Shown: positions 5,217 to 6,835 of the stretch, piece by piece
How the letters are laid out: every line of letters starts with the position of its first letter
How positions within the stretch are numbered: position 1 is the stretch's first letter
Program-made: the position numbers and the translations under genes
Source of the DNA: an uncultured bacterium
Lineage (GTDB): Bacteria; Patescibacteriota; Patescibacteriia; Patescibacteriales; Patescibacteriaceae
Reading direction: 5' to 3'
Assembly: GCA_937868555.1 (NCBI GenBank)
Contig: CALMNI010000191.1
Coordinates: 1 to 6,835, forward strand
DNA: 6,835 bases
The notes under the pieces: model-generated
Databases searched by the model: none
What the model was told of the DNA's origin: nothing
The model's input: only the letters and a program-made list of their open reading frames with translations

Positions 5217-5579
5217 TTAAAAAATTAAATTAGGAAAATGCTTAATATTAGCCATTTTATTGTAGAGATCTAGATTAATCGCTATTCCTTCTATGCGGAT
5301 ATTTTCTTCCGGAATATCTCTAGCCGCACAATACTTCCACGATGATCTTCTTAGGAAGCAAATTTTTTTATGAGAAAAATGATATTCAGCTAATCCAAAG
5401 CTACTGCTAAGTCTAGTCTTAACTTCAACAAAAATTATATTATTATTGTGCTCAGCTATCAAATCAACCTCATCTCTTCCAATATGGTAGTTTTTATGAA
5501 CAATTTCATAGCCATTTCTTAGAAGATACTGCTTAGCAATTTCTTCGCCTATTTTTCCATAGTTTTGATTATGATTCAT
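5217..5579 (-). CDS. yraN: YraN/UPF0102 family nuclease-fold protein
   Basis: This 120-residue protein belongs to the UPF0102/YraN family, which has the restriction-endonuclease-like PD-(D/E)XK fold; the cellular role is not established. Visible family features are the N-terminal YGKIGEEIAKQYLLRNGYEIV (split by G11; E12 is the early acidic residue), the GRDEVDLIAEHNN segment with D39, and FVEVKTR (50-56) with E52 and K54, the ExK of the active site. FGLAEYHFSHKK (61-72) matches the usual Lys/Arg-rich stretch. The length is typical. ATG 5579 is preferred because alignment to the family starts there. An ATG at 5597 adds six residues and sits at the predicted transcription start. The frame extends to a GTG at 5639 inside the upstream terminator, which I reject. 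The C-terminal third diverges from the family pattern, and there is no separate terminator before the next promoter. Confidence 0.87.
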   Translation of the reverse strand: MNHNQNYGKIGEEIAKQYLLRNGYEIVHKNYHIGRDEVDLIAEHNNNIIFVEVKTRLSSSFGLAEYHFSHKKICFLRRSSWKYCAARDIPEENIRIEGIAINLDLYNKMANIKHFPNLIF

Positions 5580-5589
5580 ATGTTTTTGG

Positions 5590-5619
5590 TGGAACATACA
5601 AATTTTATGAAATGTTCCA
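5590..5619. repeat. 8-bp inverted repeat over the yraN promoter
   Basis: TGGAACAT (5590-5597) and ATGTTCCA (5612-5619) are perfect inverted arms with a 14-bp spacer. One arm lies in the promoter spacer and the other at the transcription start, around the -10. The layout suits an operator. The sequence is unrelated to the AGTCYAC palindromes. Confidence 0.5.
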
Positions 5620-5629
5620 AGTAGAACAA
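5602..5629 (-). promoter_or_regulatory. Probable yraN promoter
   Basis: On the minus strand -35 TTGTTC (5624-5629), a 16-bp spacer and -10 TAAAAT (5602-5607) predict a start near 5595, about 16 nt before ATG 5579. The first bases overlap the T-tract of the preceding terminator. Confidence 0.45.
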
Positions 5630-5657
5630 AAACCCCCACCGTAATGGAGGGGGTTTT
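5628..5657 (-). terminator. Intrinsic terminator of the methyltransferase/membrane-protein operon
   Basis: A 9-bp stem, AAAACCCCC with GGGGGTTTT (5649-5657 with 5629-5637), has two further G-C pairs possible inside the loop. On the minus strand the stem ends in TTTTTG. It starts 11 bp after the 3' end of the membrane-protein gene. Confidence 0.88.
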
Positions 5658-5668
5658 AGAATAGTGAT

Positions 5669-6049
5669 TTATGGGAGGTATTTCTTTATTTCGTCTTCTC
5701 GGGAATTTGTAAAGGTTTGCGTGTGCTTGGGCTTTTGTTTAAAAATATTAAACAACCAAAGGGCAGCAATTATAAACCAAATTACATACCAGTAGCGAGA
5801 ACGAAAGTATGGTATTAATTCATAATTAAAGAAAGCCAGCGCTAAACCAATAATAAGATTGGCAAAACAAAAGTTTCTTAACCTTTCCGAAATAATTCTA
5901 GGAATTCCGATTTTCTTTAATAAGCCTAAAATAGAGGAAATTCCAATAACAGTAAAAATAACACAAAGTCCCAAAAGAAGGCGCTTGGTTTCCCATTGAA
6001 GAGGCTCAGGGCGTGAGTTAAACCAGTAAATCCAGGTTAGGTAGTTCAT
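5669..6049 (-). CDS. Three-helix integral membrane protein, function unknown
   Basis: I do not recognise a named family. The 126-residue protein starts MNYLTWIYWFNSRPEPL and has three hydrophobic helices at about 24-44 (LLLGLCVIFTVIGISSILGLL region), 61-82 and 87-104. Between helices 1 and 2 is a basic loop (KKIGIPRIISERLR, 45-58). The tail (105-126) is hydrophilic and ends EDEIKKYLP. By the positive-inside rule the basic 45-58 loop and the basic start of the tail (KQKPK, 104-108) fall on opposite sides of helices 2 and 3 or both inside as a hairpin; topology is undecided. It lies 9 bp downstream of the methyltransferase gene and is followed by a strong terminator, so the two form an operon. 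ATG 6049 has no Shine-Dalgarno. Confidence 0.8.
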   Translation of the reverse strand: MNYLTWIYWFNSRPEPLQWETKRLLLGLCVIFTVIGISSILGLLKKIGIPRIISERLRNFCFANLIIGLALAFFNYELIPYFRSRYWYVIWFIIAALWLFNIFKQKPKHTQTFTNSREDEIKKYLP

Positions 6050-6058
6050 AATAATTAA

Positions 6059-6613
6059 TTAATTTTTTTCAGCAACTATTCCATAATGATATGGTCCCGC
6101 AGCAAATTGGTCAATAACCCTAAGTTCATAAATATCCAATAATTCAATAATATGCTTTGATTCTATTCTTTGATTCTCTAGCGGACCAAAGGGAGATGCC
6201 TCTTTTTTCCAATCTACAATGATCAGTTTTGCCTGTGGTAAGAGCAATCTAGCACTTTCTTTAATCATTTTTTGGGTATCTGTTGATTGGCTTATTGTAT
6301 TAATTAAGAACGCCGCTGAAAGCGAATTGCTAGCAATAGGCACTCCATTTTCCTTTTCAAGATCACCTTGAATAATACTAATATGAGAAAGGCGATGATG
6401 AATAACGTCTCGCCGAGCCGAATCAATGGCCTCAGGTAAAATATCAACTCCATATACGTTCCCGTTTTTTCCAACGAGCGCAGAGAGTGCATATAAAAAA
6501 AATACAGAACGACCACACCCTAAATCAGCAACACTGGTAGCTTCTGCAATAGCGGCACGTTTAATAATTTCATCTATGGAAATTAAAGAAGTTTTAGTTG
6601 GTAGGATGGGCAT
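6059..6613 (-). CDS. Class I SAM-dependent methyltransferase, substrate unknown
   Basis: The 184-residue protein has the Rossmann-type methyltransferase core. Motif I is SVADLGCGRSVFFL (27-40), the acidic ribose-binding residue is in VYGVDILPEAIDSAR (53-67), the adenine-pocket motif is QGDLEKENG (82-90), motif IV region is LSAAFLINTIS (98-108) and a post-motif strand is LLLPQAKLIIVDWK (123-136). GCGRSVF replaces the usual GxGxG tail, so the SAM loop is slightly unusual. The general layout resembles UbiE/ArsM-type small methyltransferases, but I see nothing that sets the substrate. The frame continues to a TTG at 6643, which would run through a DnaA box. ATG 6613 is preferred because it starts just before the family-like sequence. 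It is the first gene of an operon with the membrane protein, downstream of two palindromes. Confidence 0.85.
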   Translation of the reverse strand: MPILPTKTSLISIDEIIKRAAIAEATSVADLGCGRSVFFLYALSALVGKNGNVYGVDILPEAIDSARRDVIHHRLSHISIIQGDLEKENGVPIASNSLSAAFLINTISQSTDTQKMIKESARLLLPQAKLIIVDWKKEASPFGPLENQRIESKHIIELLDIYELRVIDQFAAGPYHYGIVAEKN

Positions 6614-6633
6614 ATATGCAATTAACACACAAG

Positions 6634-6642
6634 TTATCCACA
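6634..6642 (+). promoter_or_regulatory. Consensus DnaA box
   Basis: A perfect TTATCCACA lies 20 bp upstream of the methyltransferase ATG and 36 bp from palindrome copy 3. It is a single box, so a regulatory or titration role is more likely than an origin. Confidence 0.5.
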
Positions 6643-6678
6643 AAAATTTATTTATCTAATATTAGCCATTCAAGATAG

Positions 6679-6704
6679 ATAAGTCTACAAGATTGTAGAC
6701 TTAT
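6679..6704. repeat. Palindrome copy 3 (perfect arms)
   Basis: Two perfect 11-bp arms, ATAAGTCTACA and TGTAGACTTAT, flank AGAT. It lies about 12-37 bp downstream of the transcription start predicted from the promoter at 6723-6751, where a bound repressor could block elongation. Confidence 0.8.
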
Positions 6705-6722
6705 TAACAATATATTTTTCTT

Positions 6723-6751
6723 AGTATAGTCTACGATTTAGTGGACTTAAA
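6723..6751 (-). promoter_or_regulatory. Putative methyltransferase operon promoter
   Basis: On the minus strand -10 TATACT (6723-6728) and a weak -35 TTTAAG (6746-6751) are 17 bp apart, with a predicted start near 6716. Palindrome copy 4 fills the spacer. The -35 is poor, which would suit a regulated promoter. Confidence 0.45.
6728..6747. repeat. Palindrome copy 4 (one mismatch), inside a promoter
   Basis: AGTCTAC (6728-6734), six bases and GTGGACT (6741-6747) have the same arm length and spacing as the other copies, with one mismatch between arms. A further half-site-like TAGACTT lies at 6752-6758. The centre is 46 bp from that of copy 3. Confidence 0.65.
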
Positions 6752-6797
6752 TAGACTTTAAGTTGGGTGGATTTTTGCTGTTTAGATATTTTGAGGG

Positions 6798-6835
6798 TGG
6801 ACCATAAGGGACTTGAACCCTTGACCTCTTCCATG
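6798..6835 (-). tRNA. Partial tRNA, 3' half, probably tRNA-Val(GAC)
   Basis: The gene runs off the window edge; only the 3' half is present. On the minus strand the T-arm AAGGG/CCCTT encloses TTCAAGT, followed by acceptor strand ATGGTCC and discriminator A; CCA is not encoded. With a standard 5-base variable loop (AGGTC), the anticodon-stem 3' strand is GGAAG and position 36 is C followed by A37 and T38. C36 allows Val, Ala, Gly, Asp or Glu. The CATGG context resembles bacterial tRNA-Val(GAC). Identity is tentative because positions 34-35 are missing. Confidence 0.8.

Noticed and set aside
5200..5255. TAATATTAGC repeats (also at 6657) as a rolling-circle origin nonamer
   Set aside because: The AT-rich 10-mer differs from the TAATATTAC nonamer, one copy is inside the yraN coding region, and no Rep gene is present.
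5580..5639. 20-residue extension of YraN from a GTG start
   Set aside because: It begins inside a strong intrinsic terminator and crosses the inverted repeat and probable promoter.
6614..6643. 10-residue extension of the methyltransferase from a TTG start
   Set aside because: It overlaps a consensus DnaA box, uses a rare start codon, and adds nothing to the family match.
1..6835. CRISPR arrays, insertion sequences, phage genes or defence systems
   Set aside because: No direct-repeat/spacer pattern, no transposase, integrase, Cas or toxin-antitoxin-like protein is encoded in any frame.

Overview
The window looks like the dnaA/rpmH region of a small-genome bacterium of the Candidate Phyla Radiation (Patescibacteria, Parcubacteria-like). 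This is an inference from an AT-rich sequence, the compact rpmH-rnpA-yidD-yidC cluster divergent from dnaA, a Parcubacteria-style 3D-domain exported protein, and the lack of a Shine-Dalgarno motif before any of the nine coding regions. The standard genetic code appears to be in use.

Layout. Positions 1-343 hold no gene but do hold an AT-rich stretch and a cluster of DnaA-box-like 9-mers just past the 3' end of dnaA, a plausible replication origin. dnaA (minus) and rpmH-rnpA-yidD-yidC (plus) diverge from facing promoters at about 1742-1850. The plus operon covers ribosomal protein L34, the RNase P protein and two membrane-protein biogenesis factors, and ends at a strong terminator at 3524. Positions 3512-4241 hold no protein gene. 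They contain three hairpins with terminator character and then, on the minus strand, an apparent stand-alone structured RNA of about 300 nt (roughly 3622-3927). It has its own extended -10 promoter and a terminator, and I cannot assign it to a known family. Upstream of it lie two DnaA boxes bracketed by two copies of a 24-26 bp palindrome.

From 4242 onward everything is on the minus strand: tRNA-Cys(GCA); a secreted 3D-domain protein whose leader carries a terminator-like hairpin between promoter and start codon; a YraN/UPF0102 nuclease-fold protein; and a two-gene operon of a class I SAM-dependent methyltransferase and a three-helix membrane protein. Two more copies of the palindrome lie upstream of the methyltransferase, one of them between the -35 and -10 of a putative promoter. 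The window ends inside a second tRNA, probably tRNA-Val.

How the parts fit. The protein genes are mostly housekeeping: replication initiation, translation and RNA processing, membrane insertion, cell wall. The unexplained content is intergenic: the structured RNA, the repeated palindrome AGTCYAC-N6-GTRGACT (four copies in two clusters, each near DnaA boxes), and the attenuator-like leader of the 3D gene.
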